Shown in pieces: positions 14,736-20,808 of a DNA stretch of 20,808 nt (its first letter is position 1; every line of letters begins with the position of its first letter). The position numbers and the translations under genes were made by a program. Below the pieces are notes generated by a model. It ran no database searches. It saw only the letters and a program-made list of their open reading frames with translations, and was not told the origin of the DNA. This DNA comes from Desulfovibrio sp. Dsv1 (lineage in GTDB: Bacteria; Desulfobacterota; Desulfovibrionia; Desulfovibrionales; Desulfovibrionaceae), in contig APFI01000325.1 of assembly GCA_000403945.1 (NCBI GenBank), forward strand, positions 1-20,808, read 5' to 3'.

Positions 14736-15371
14736 ATGTCCCGGCCTTTTGCATCCGCTGTTCCCGATATCCGCTTCCACACCCTGGGCGCCGCGCCCGC
14801 TGTGCTGTCCACCGACGTGGCCCGGCATTTCCAGAAAAGGCACAGCCATGTGCTGCGCGAAATCGACCGTTTGTGCTCTATCCTGCCGAAATCATTTCAT
14901 GCGCCCAATTTTGGGCGCATGTTCATTGACGTAAAAATCGGTAACGGAGCCGTGCGTCAGGAACGTGCCTGCCTCCTTACCCGCGACGCGCTTTCCCTGC
15001 TGGTCATGGGTATGACCGGCAAGGCCGCCGTGCTCTGGAAGCTGCGCTACATCGAGGCCTTCAACGACATGGAGGACAACCTGCGCCGCATGGCCGCCCC
15101 TGAGCGCCCCGTGCCGCGGGCTCTCCCCCAGACGGAGCGGCAGGAAACCGCCCGCCTCATCTGGAAGCTTGGTCCGGCCAGGAAGCGCCGCCTGCGGGCG
15201 GTGCTGCGCTATCGGAGCATGGGCCTGGGCAGGCAGGCCATTGCCAAACTGCTGGACTGCCACGGCCGGGAAGTGAGTACCCTGCTTGAGGCGGCTGACG
15301 CGCTGGGCTGGCTTGCGCCCGCCGCGCCGCGTCCTGTCCGTGCCTGCCTGCCGGGGGTGGAACATGTGTAA
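14736..15371 (+). CDS. Rha-family phage regulatory protein
   Basis: The 211-residue protein carries a phage Rha domain at about 15-120. Markers are STDVARHFQKRHSHVLREID near the start (DNA-binding-like helix pair), LTRDALSLLVMGMTGKAA (from about 81) and LRYIEAFNDME (from about 103). A C-terminal helix-turn-helix-like segment follows, GRQAIAKLLDCHGREVSTLL at about 165-184, so it probably binds DNA twice. Rha proteins are lambdoid and Mu-like phage regulators that interfere with growth in some hosts. The ATG at 14736 is chosen over an in-frame TTG far upstream because GAGAGG lies six bases before it. That site is buried in a long hairpin. The next gene starts inside its last codons (ATGTGTAA). 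A 24-base imperfect palindrome lies within the gene at 14898-14921. Confidence 0.85.
   Translation: MSRPFASAVPDIRFHTLGAAPAVLSTDVARHFQKRHSHVLREIDRLCSILPKSFHAPNFGRMFIDVKIGNGAVRQERACLLTRDALSLLVMGMTGKAAVLWKLRYIEAFNDMEDNLRRMAAPERPVPRALPQTERQETARLIWKLGPARKRRLRAVLRYRSMGLGRQAIAKLLDCHGREVSTLLEAADALGWLAPAAPRPVRACLPGVEHV
14898..14921. repeat. Palindrome inside rha
   Basis: CATGCGCCCAA (14898-14908) and its exact reverse complement (14911-14921) flank a TT centre. It encodes HAPNFGRM in the Rha domain. Eleven-base perfect arms are uncommon in coding DNA. It may be an autoregulatory operator or an RNA hairpin, or a consequence of codon choice. Confidence 0.5.
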
Positions 15372-15624
15372 AAACCCTCTCATTGACCCCATCGGGGACA
15401 TGGTCGACGTGAGCGACAATATCTCCCACGTTGCCACGCTGCTGCGCTTTCTGGAGGAGACCGCCGAAAACTACGGCACGCGCCTGGCCACGCCCGCATG
15501 CACGGGCGAAAACGGCTACAGCGTGGAGGGCTGGGCGGGCATGACCGCCATCCTCAATCTGGCCCGCCAGGGCCTCGCCAGCGTCGCTGACAGCCTTGAG
15601 GAGAAAAACCGGCCCAAGCCCTGA
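15364..15624 (+). CDS. Small phage protein of unknown function
   Basis: The 86-residue product begins MCKNPLIDPIGDMVDVSDNI and ends SLEEKNRPKP. It is mostly helical by composition, moderately acidic, with no signal peptide, membrane segment or metal motif. The ATG overlaps the end of rha by eight bases (ATGTGTAA), and a G-rich ribosome binding site (GGGGGTGGA) lies just upstream, so it is translationally coupled to rha. A clean intrinsic terminator follows at 15659. Position suggests a role paired with Rha, but I do not recognise the family. Confidence 0.7.
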   Translation: MCKNPLIDPIGDMVDVSDNISHVATLLRFLEETAENYGTRLATPACTGENGYSVEGWAGMTAILNLARQGLASVADSLEEKNRPKP

Positions 15625-15658
15625 CGCCGCTTCCGCTTTTCTCCCATGATCACCCTGC

Positions 15659-15683
15659 AGCCCGGCCCCGTGCCGGGCTTTTT
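15659..15683 (+). terminator. Intrinsic terminator after the rha pair
   Basis: AGCCCGGC (15659-15666) pairs perfectly with GCCGGGCT (15672-15679) around CCCGT and runs straight into TTTTT (15679-15683). It ends the rha transcript before the capsid genes. Confidence 0.85.
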
Positions 15684-15688
15684 CCTGT

Positions 15689-15741
15689 CCGGAACCTGTT
15701 CCGGGTGTTTCCTCCCCTCCCGGCGCCTGTAGAACAGGCGC
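15689..15741 (+). promoter_or_regulatory. Two hairpins in the protease I leader
   Basis: CCGGAAC-CT-GTTCCGG (15689-15704) and GCGCCTG-TAGAA-CAGGCGC (15723-15741) are perfect 7-bp stems. The second ends exactly one base before the protease ATG, and no good ribosome binding site is free, which suggests controlled translation of the capsid genes. Confidence 0.5.
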
Positions 15742-16812
15742 ATGAGCACCGCGAAAACCTTCTCCAGCCACTCCACGGCGCTGCCCGCGCCGTCCCCGGA
15801 AGCCCCCGGCGCGCCGGAATGGATACAGCTCCTGCCTCTCGGCACATTTTCCGGCCGGGACGGGCGCGGACCGTACCACGTGAATGATCCGGAAGCCGTC
15901 ATAACCGCCACGCGGGAACACCACGGCAACGCGGATATCCCGCTGGACTACAATCATCAGACCGAGTTTGCGTTCCAAAACGGCAGACCTGCCCCGGCCG
16001 CCGGCTGGATCAGGGATCTTGAGCCGCGTCCGGACGGCATCTGGGCGCGCGTGGAATGGACCGAGGCGGGCGCGCGGGCCGTGGCCGCCAGGGAGTTCCG
16101 CTACATTTCTCCGGTTTTCCTCCACAGGACCGACGGGCGGGTGCTGATGATCCGCTCCGCCGCCCTGATCAACCTGCCCAATCTTGACCTCAAGGCCCTC
16201 AACGCCGCGCAGCGCGACGTTGACAACAACGACGCCCATCTGGGCGCGAAGGAGTATGACATGAATTTCAGAGAGGTCATGGCCCAATCCCTGGGCCTTT
16301 CCCCGGACGCCAGCGAGGCGGAAGTCATTGCCGCCGCGCAAGACCAGCGTGACGCCGTTGCCCGGGCGGGCAAGGCGCTGAACGCATCCGAAGGCCCGGC
16401 GGGCCTGATCCGCGCGGCCCATGAGGTTGCCGCCAGGGCGGAGCGCGCCGACAGGCCGGACCCGGCCAAATACGTGCCCATGAGCATGCACGAGTCCGTC
16501 AGCCGGGAGCTGGCTGCGCTCAGGGCCGAGCAGGCCAGGGCCGGCGCGGAGTCGCTGGTCAGGGCGGCCCAGAGCGCGGGCAAGCTGACTCCGGCCATGA
16601 CGGACTGGGGCATGTCCTATGCGGCCGAAAACCCCGCGGGGTTCAGGACCTGGATGGAAACGGCCCCTGACCTGCGGCCCGGCGGGGGCAAGGATTCCGG
16701 CACCAGCGCCGCGTCGCCGGACAAGGGCGCGCCTTCCCTGAACGAAACGGAAAAGGCCGTGTGCGCGGCCCTTGGCCTGAACGAGGACGAATTTCAAAAG
16801 GCGGGGGTGTGA
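15742..16812 (+). CDS. Mu-like capsid maturation protease I with scaffold
   Basis: The 356-residue protein matches the Mu gpI family of prohead proteases. The N-terminal protease part shows APEWIQLLPLGTFSGRDGRG (24-43), ADIPLDYNHQTE, PAAGWIRDLE and EFRYISPVF, the run typical of the family. The catalytic residues are not annotated with certainty here; the histidine in DYNHQ is a likely candidate. The C-terminal half is the helical scaffold region, rich in Ala, Glu and Arg. The start is fixed by an in-frame TAG at 15730 and the hairpin before the ATG. An internal start at 16261 can make the scaffold alone. The decoration-like gene begins one base after its stop. In a working phage it cleaves the scaffold and head proteins during prohead maturation. 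Confidence 0.88.
   Translation: MSTAKTFSSHSTALPAPSPEAPGAPEWIQLLPLGTFSGRDGRGPYHVNDPEAVITATREHHGNADIPLDYNHQTEFAFQNGRPAPAAGWIRDLEPRPDGIWARVEWTEAGARAVAAREFRYISPVFLHRTDGRVLMIRSAALINLPNLDLKALNAAQRDVDNNDAHLGAKEYDMNFREVMAQSLGLSPDASEAEVIAAAQDQRDAVARAGKALNASEGPAGLIRAAHEVAARAERADRPDPAKYVPMSMHESVSRELAALRAEQARAGAESLVRAAQSAGKLTPAMTDWGMSYAAENPAGFRTWMETAPDLRPGGGKDSGTSAASPDKGAPSLNETEKAVCAALGLNEDEFQKAGV
16261..16812 (+). CDS. Internal scaffold protein Z (in frame within gene I)
   Basis: ATG at 16261 is preceded by AAGGAG (16249-16254) at six bases, a better ribosome binding site than that of gene I. It is in frame (codon 174 of I) and would give a 183-residue product, MNFREVMAQSLGLSP onward. Mu makes its scaffold gpZ the same way from the 3' part of gene I. 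Sequence is alanine-rich and helical, as expected of a scaffold. Predicted from layout; not proven. Confidence 0.6.
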   Translation: MNFREVMAQSLGLSPDASEAEVIAAAQDQRDAVARAGKALNASEGPAGLIRAAHEVAARAERADRPDPAKYVPMSMHESVSRELAALRAEQARAGAESLVRAAQSAGKLTPAMTDWGMSYAAENPAGFRTWMETAPDLRPGGGKDSGTSAASPDKGAPSLNETEKAVCAALGLNEDEFQKAGV

Positions 16813-16813
16813 T

Positions 16814-17191
16814 ATGGCTGCCTTGACCGCGAACAGGAATACCAAACGCCGCGACGGCGAACTTTTCGGCCTTGAGGCGGCCCAGACGATTTACGCCGGG
16901 GCCATGGTGGCCCTGAATGCCGGGGGCAGGGCGGTTCCGGCCACGGCCGCGGGCGGGCCCTGCGTGGGCGTGGCCCGGCATCAGGCCGATGCCGGGGAAC
17001 CCGTGCTGGTGCGGCGCGGCGTGTTTGGCCTCGCCGACGCGGCCGACGACGCGGCCCTGACCCGCGCGGACATCGGGTCCACGGTCTATGTGGCCGATGA
17101 TCAGACCGTGAAGAAAAAGAACTCCGGCACGGATGCCGTGGCCGGCATTGTGATGGACGTGGACGCCGAGGGCGTCTGGGTGAAAATCTAG
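16814..17191 (+). CDS. Phage head decoration-like protein (DUF2190 type)
   Basis: The 125-residue product lies between protease I and head gene T, where Mu-like phages often carry a small capsid-cement protein. Its repeated small-residue beta strands (TIYAGAMVALNAGGRAVPAT, GVARHQADAGEPVLVRRGVF, DIGSTVYVADDQTV, GIVMDVDAEGVWVKI) resemble DUF2190/decoration proteins that stabilise mature heads. It starts one base after the stop of gene I and ends just before gene T, with the G of its TAG forming the start of the next ribosome binding site. No catalytic motif. The family match is reasonable but not certain. Confidence 0.65.
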   Translation: MAALTANRNTKRRDGELFGLEAAQTIYAGAMVALNAGGRAVPATAAGGPCVGVARHQADAGEPVLVRRGVFGLADAADDAALTRADIGSTVYVADDQTVKKKNSGTDAVAGIVMDVDAEGVWVKI

Positions 17192-17200
17192 GAGCGAAAC

Positions 17201-17490
17201 ATGGTTATCAGCAAGACATCCCTGGACGCGCTGTTCAGGGCGTTCAACATGGCTTTCCGGAACGGCCTGGGCATGGCGGAAAGCCAGTATGACAGGATCA
17301 GCATGACCATTCCCTCGGCCACGGCGGCCAATACCTATCCCTGGCTGGGCAAGCTGCCCAGCATGCGGGAATGGCTGGGCGACCGCGTGATCGAAAACCT
17401 TTCCCTGCACGACTACACCATCAGGAACAGGGCCTTTGAGCAGACCGTGGGCGTCAGGGGCTCGGATATCGAGGACGACCAGTACGGGAT
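17201..17490 (+). pseudogene. Truncated Mu gpT-like major head protein
   Basis: The frame starts with ATG and GGAG (17191-17194) six bases before it. It reads ISKTSLDALFRAFNMAFRNG, SQYDRISMTIPSATAANTYP, WLGKLPSMREWLGDRV, HDYTIRNRAFEQTVGV and SDIEDDQYGI, a good match to the N-terminal quarter of Mu-like major head subunits (normally about 300 residues). After about residue 97 the match ends abruptly; the open frame runs on to 17614 but is antisense to miaA. The capsid protein is therefore lost, which alone prevents particle formation. The break marks the right edge of the prophage remnant. Confidence 0.88.
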
Positions 17491-17496
17491 CAGGCT

Positions 17497-18450
17497 TCAG
17501 ACCGGGGCCGTCCAGTGCCGGCGGGCTTCTTCCAGCACAGCCGCCACGTTGTCGGGCGGCAGAAAAAGCGCTTCGGGCCGGGCCCGGAACCAGGTCAGCT
17601 GGCGCTTGGCGTAGGCGCGGGTGTTGCGCAGCCAGAGGCGGCGGCATTCATCAAGGCTGATCCGGCCTTGGAGATGGGCCAGAGCTTCCGCCGCGCCAAT
17701 GCCCGACCAGCCCGGCGCGGCCGGATCGGCGCAACGGGCGCGGGCCCGGCGCGCCTCGTCCAGGGACCCGGCGGCTAGCATCAGGTCCAGGCGGCGGGCC
17801 AGGCGCGGCTCCAGCCAGGCCAGTCCGGCGTTGAGCACCAGCAGCGCCCCCCGGCAGAGCGGGGCGGACATGGCGTTTTCATGCCACCAGCTGAAGGGGC
17901 GGCCCGTGCCTTCCAGCACTTCCAGAGCCCGCGCGATGCGCTGGCGGTCATTGGGATGGATGCGCGCCGCGTAGGCCGGGTCGGCCTTGTGCAGTTCGGC
18001 GTGCAGGGCGGGCACGCCCTCGGCGTCCAGGCGGGCATCCAGGCGGGCGATGATGGCCGGGTCCAGAGGCGGAATATCGGCGATGCCGCGCAGCAGGGCC
18101 TGAAAATAGAGGCCCGTGCCGCCCACCAGCAGCGGGGTCCTGCCGCGCGCCAGCACTTCGCGGGCCTTGGCTGCGGCCTGTTCCACCCACTGCCCGGCGC
18201 TGATCTTTTGCGTTGCGGGCAGAAAACCGTAGAGATGATGGGGGCAGGCGGCGCGCTCTTCCGGCGAGGGCTGGGCCGTGATCAGCGGAAAATCGGCATA
18301 GACCTGGCGCGAGTCGGCGTTGATCACCTCGCCGTTCAGCTCGCGGGCCAGAAGCAGGGCCACAGCGGTTTTGCCCGAACCTGTGGGTCCGGCCAGGCAG
18401 ATCACCGGCGCGGGCCGCGCGGTGGAAGAAGACCACGCGTCCCCGGCCAT
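17497..18450 (-). CDS. miaA: tRNA dimethylallyltransferase
   Basis: The 317-residue MiaA transfers a dimethylallyl group to A37 of tRNAs that read UNN codons. The P-loop GPTGSGKT is at 21-28, the substrate motif ADSRQVY at 45-51, followed by the family's GGTGLYFQALLRG and RIARALEVLEGTGRPFSWW, and near the C-terminus YAKRQLTWFR. The start is ATG at 18450, overlapping the coaD stop as TAATG, so translation is coupled; an in-frame upstream start would overlap coaD deeply. Length is normal. Its 3' end lies against the phage remnant, and its stop is within ten bases of the junction, so the last codon or two and the natural terminator may have been replaced. It is the last gene of the operon. Confidence 0.95.
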   Translation of the reverse strand: MAGDAWSSSTARPAPVICLAGPTGSGKTAVALLLARELNGEVINADSRQVYADFPLITAQPSPEERAACPHHLYGFLPATQKISAGQWVEQAAAKAREVLARGRTPLLVGGTGLYFQALLRGIADIPPLDPAIIARLDARLDAEGVPALHAELHKADPAYAARIHPNDRQRIARALEVLEGTGRPFSWWHENAMSAPLCRGALLVLNAGLAWLEPRLARRLDLMLAAGSLDEARRARARCADPAAPGWSGIGAAEALAHLQGRISLDECRRLWLRNTRAYAKRQLTWFRARPEALFLPPDNVAAVLEEARRHWTAPV

Positions 18451-18989
18451 TACGAAACGCGGAAGCCGCCGTGCGGGGCCGCCAGACAGGGCGTGCCCCG
18501 GCGCACTTCGCCTTTGGCGTATTTTTCCAGCAGGTTGCGGCGCACGTTCTCGGGTACCAGCCCCTTGACGTCCGCGCCCTGACTGGCCGCCGCCTTGACG
18601 ATGGTGGAGCTGATGAACAGCCACTGGTAGTCGGTCATCATGAACACGGTCTGGATATGGCGCTGCAGACGGCGGTTCATCAGGGCCAGCTGGAATTCGT
18701 ACTCAAAGTCCGACACCGCGCGCAGCCCGCGCAGCAGGGCACAGACCCCGCGCTGGGCCGCGTATTCCACAGTCAGGCCGGAGAAGGGCTCCACCACCAC
18801 GCGCGACTCGTTTTTGAGGGCTTCGCGAGCCATTTCCACTCGCTCCTCATGGCTGAACAGCGGGAATTTGGGCGTATTGTCGGCCACGGCCACGATAATC
18901 TGGTCAAAGACGTCGCAGCCGCGCCGGATCAGGCTGAGGTGGCCGTTGGTCAGTGGGTCGAAGGTGCCGGGATAGAGGGCTGTTTTCAT
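18450..18989 (-). CDS. coaD: Phosphopantetheine adenylyltransferase
   Basis: The 179-residue CoaD makes dephospho-CoA from 4'-phosphopantetheine and ATP, the penultimate step of coenzyme A synthesis. The nucleotidyltransferase signature is clear: YPGTFDPLTNGH at 6-17 and the C-terminal ISSTIVK. RGLRAVSDFEYE and MNRRLQ are also typical. The C-terminus extends about 15 residues past the usual ~160 (EVRRGTPCLAAPHGGFRVS). The start ATG overlaps the rsmD stop as ATGA, and its own stop overlaps miaA. The three-gene arrangement fits common operons in this group. Cytoplasmic; complete. Confidence 0.96.
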   Translation of the reverse strand: MKTALYPGTFDPLTNGHLSLIRRGCDVFDQIIVAVADNTPKFPLFSHEERVEMAREALKNESRVVVEPFSGLTVEYAAQRGVCALLRGLRAVSDFEYEFQLALMNRRLQRHIQTVFMMTDYQWLFISSTIVKAAASQGADVKGLVPENVRRNLLEKYAKGEVRRGTPCLAAPHGGFRVS

Positions 18990-19537
18990 ACTGCCGTCCA
19001 GATGCAGATGCGTGTCTGGCCGAAGATGCGCTCGGCCAGAAGGTTGAAGGATGCGGGCGGCGTGAGCCTGGCGTCCCTTTCGATTTCCGCCGTGACAAGA
19101 GCCCCCGGCGCGAGCCAGCCCCTGTCCGCCAGGGCGCGCAGAGCCGGTTCCACCAGGTTCTTGCGGTAGGGCGGGTCCATGAAGGCAAGCTCAAAGCCTT
19201 CGGGTGGCCAGCGTTTGAGAAAACGCAGCACGCATTCCTTGATCGGGTGGGCCTGACCTTCGAGGCCCAGGGCCGCCACGTTTTCCCGAAGGCAGCGCAT
19301 GGCCGTGGCCGCGTTTTCCACCAGCATGGCCGATGGCGCGCCCCGGCTCAGGGCTTCGAAGGCCAGGCTGCCGCTGCCCGCGAAGAGGTCCAGCACGCGG
19401 GTTTCGCCCCAGACCAGACCGCGCGACGCCAGCATGGAGAACAGCGCCTCGCGGGTGCGGCCCATGGCCGGGCGGTAGCCCTCGCCTTCCACGGTTTTCA
19501 GCACACGGCCGCCCAGGCCGCCGGCGATGATCCGCAT
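18986..19537 (-). CDS. rsmD: 16S rRNA guanine(966)-N2 methyltransferase
   Basis: The 183-residue protein methylates G966 of 16S rRNA. The SAM-binding site LDLFAGSGSLAFEALSRGA begins at about 49, and the catalytic DPPY is at 121-124. The opening MRIIAGGLGGR and RPAMGRTREALFSML are hallmarks of RsmD. It starts seven bases after the stop of the metallo-beta-lactamase gene and shares ATGA with coaD. rsmD-coaD pairs are widespread in bacteria. Nothing abnormal is seen. Confidence 0.95.
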   Translation of the reverse strand: MRIIAGGLGGRVLKTVEGEGYRPAMGRTREALFSMLASRGLVWGETRVLDLFAGSGSLAFEALSRGAPSAMLVENAATAMRCLRENVAALGLEGQAHPIKECVLRFLKRWPPEGFELAFMDPPYRKNLVEPALRALADRGWLAPGALVTAEIERDARLTPPASFNLLAERIFGQTRICIWTAV

Positions 19538-19544
19538 AGGCCGT

Positions 19545-20787
19545 CTACATGCGCGAAAGCAGGCGGGTCATGGCGTAGTCCATCTTGGCCAGGGCTTCCT
19601 GCAATTCGGTCTGTTCCACCCAGGGGCGGCCTTCCACGTCGGCCAGCTTGCCCTTGAACATGTCCCACTTGCGCTCCACTTCGCCGGTGAGGAAGTTCCA
19701 GTCCACCCTGGGATGGGCCTGGTTTTCGTGCAGCACGGTCTGGGCCACGCGCCCGCCTTCCAGAACCATTTCCTCCAGGTATCCGGGGATCAGCGGCGTG
19801 AGCCTGAAGCGCTCCTGAATCAGCCCGGCCAGCGTGGTCTGGGCCGAATTTTCGCCGTGCACCAGCACCACCTGCGTACCGTCGCCGGTCAGCGGGGCCA
19901 GCCAGTCCAGCAGCTGGCTCTGCCCGGCATGGCCGGAAAAGCCGTTGATGGTGAAAATGCGGGCCTTCACTTCCATGTCTTCGCCGAACAGGGTGATCTT
20001 TCTGGCTTGTTCCACCAGCTTGCGGCCCGCCGTGCCCACAGCCTGATAACCCACAAAAACCACGCTGGCGCCGGGCTTCCAGATATTGTGCTTGAGATGG
20101 TGCTTGATGCGCCCGGCGTTGCACATGCCGCTGGCCGAAATGACGATGGCCGGGCCGCTGATCTCGTTGATGGCCTGGGATTCGGCCGTGCTCAGGGTGT
20201 AGTGCAGGTTGGGCAGGGAGAAGGGATTGTCGCCGCTGCCCAGCAGGGCCTTGGCGTCCTCGTCGAACAGTTCGCGGTTGCGCTCGAAAATTTCCGTGGC
20301 CCGGATGGCCAGGGGACTGTCCACGAAGACCGGCATGTCCTCTGGAAGTTTACCCTGGCTGTTGAGCATGTGCAAGCAGTAGAGCACCTCCTGCGTGCGT
20401 TCCACGGCAAAGGCCGGAATGATCACCTTTTCGCCCCTGGTGTGGCTGTAGGCCACGGCCTCGGCCAGTTCCTCGGTGCTGGTGCTTTCATTCTTGTGGT
20501 TACGGTCGCCGTAGGTGGACTCCATGAACACGTAGTCGGCCTTGGGCGGATTTTCCGGGTCGCGGACAATCAGGGACTGGGGGCGACCGATGTCGCCGGA
20601 AAAGATCATGCTGGTGGTCCTGCCGTCTTCCTCGGCTTCCAGGCGCAGGGAGCCGGAACCCAGAATGTGCCCGGCGTCGTAATAGGTCACGCGGATGCCT
20701 GGCGTGGGCTCAAAGGATTTGTGATAGTCCACGGCCTGAAAAAGAGTGGCCGCCTTCTGGGCGTCCTCCACCGTATAGAGCGCGGCC
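19545..20787 (-). CDS. Beta-CASP metallo-beta-lactamase RNA nuclease, partial
   Basis: The visible ~414 residues are the middle and C-terminal part; the N-terminus, with the HxHxDH zinc site, lies beyond the window. Present are GHILGSGSLRLE (late metallo-beta-lactamase motif), FSGDIGRP, YGDRNHKNE, the beta-CASP insert with VDSPLAIRATEIF, ISASGMCNAGRIKHHL, and the RMMBL motif GFSGHAGQSQLLDWL. This is the family of YSH1/CPSF-like RNA exonucleases and RNA-processing enzymes found widely in bacteria. The frame is open through the GTG at 20771 and the codons before it (AALYTVEDA fits the family), so 20771 is not the start. It is the first gene of the rsmD-coaD-miaA operon seen here. The final 21 G of the window are not believable coding sequence. 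Confidence 0.9.
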
Positions 20788-20808
20788 GGGGGGGGGGGGG
20801 GGGGGGGG
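20788..20808. other. Poly-G run at the window end
   Basis: The last 21 bases are all G. They cut the nuclease gene mid-frame and would encode only proline on its strand. This looks like two-colour sequencing poly-G carried into a contig end rather than genomic sequence. Confidence 0.8.

Larger units (their letters stand above)
12436..17490 (+). mobile_element. Mu-like prophage remnant
   Basis: All genes between crcB and miaA are of phage type. The order MuF (gp30-like), rha, small unknown, protease I with scaffold Z, decoration-like protein, major head T matches the head module of Mu-like phages. The left part has only a decayed Com-like finger and the C-terminal piece of a DUF2786-type protein facing the wrong way, joined to MuF at about 12870-12885. 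The right side breaks within gene T at about 17490, where miaA begins. Transposase, terminase, portal, tail, lysis and Mu end sequences are missing, so it cannot move or make particles. Codons are GC-rich like the host, so base composition does not mark the borders. Confidence 0.85.

Noticed and set aside
15157..16845. 562-residue - strand open frame across protease I.
   Set aside because: It is an antisense shadow rich in Gly, Arg and Ala without motifs.

Overview
The window looks like a draft-contig segment from a sulfate-reducing Desulfovibrio-type bacterium (Desulfovibrionaceae). The evidence is high-GC coding sequence, a lactate-oxidation gene set laid out as in that family (GlcD-type flavoprotein, CCG-type Fe-S subunit, LutC, a 717-residue LutB/CCG fusion, LctP permease), and Mu-like phage genes of the sort common in these genomes. 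The right end finishes in 21 consecutive G, which looks like a contig-end artefact.

Layout on the + strand, left to right. 1-704: no convincing gene. 705-1919: ribBA (riboflavin). 2176-2880: a heavily decayed IS1-family transposase on the - strand, hidden by frameshifts and a stop. 2919-3437: a cytochrome b561-type gene broken by two frameshifts. 3568-4035: an EVE-domain protein. 4036-4304: a regulatory region with a near-consensus sigma70 promoter overlapped by a repeated TGATACC element. 4305-9903: a lactate-oxidation operon. 9904-10305: a long structured leader. 10306-11994: L-lactate permease. 12054-12424: crcB (fluoride channel), broken by one missing base.

12436-17490 is a remnant of a Mu-like prophage. 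It holds a decayed Com-like zinc finger, the C-terminal part of a DUF2786-type protein on the opposite strand, a MuF head-morphogenesis gene, a Rha-family regulator with a long hairpin over its ribosome binding site, a small unknown gene, the protease I with an internal start for a Z-type scaffold, a head-decoration-like protein, and the first ~97 codons of the major head gene T. Transposase, terminase, portal, tail and lysis genes are absent, so the element should be immobile.

17497-20787, on the - strand, is a compact host operon read right to left: a beta-CASP metallo-beta-lactamase RNA nuclease (truncated by the window end), rsmD, coaD and miaA, joined by overlaps or a 7-base gap. The phage remnant abuts the 3' end of miaA and reads towards it.

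The permease imports lactate, and two unrelated cytoplasmic-face dehydrogenase systems (FAD/GlcD type, likely D-lactate; LutBC/LdhH type, likely L-lactate) oxidise it to pyruvate. A TTGATACCnGTT motif upstream of both transcription units suggests one shared regulator. I found no CRISPR array, tRNA, rRNA or recognisable defence island. The strongest new observations are the shared lactate-regulon motif, the Shine-Dalgarno-masking hairpin before rha, and the hidden decayed genes.
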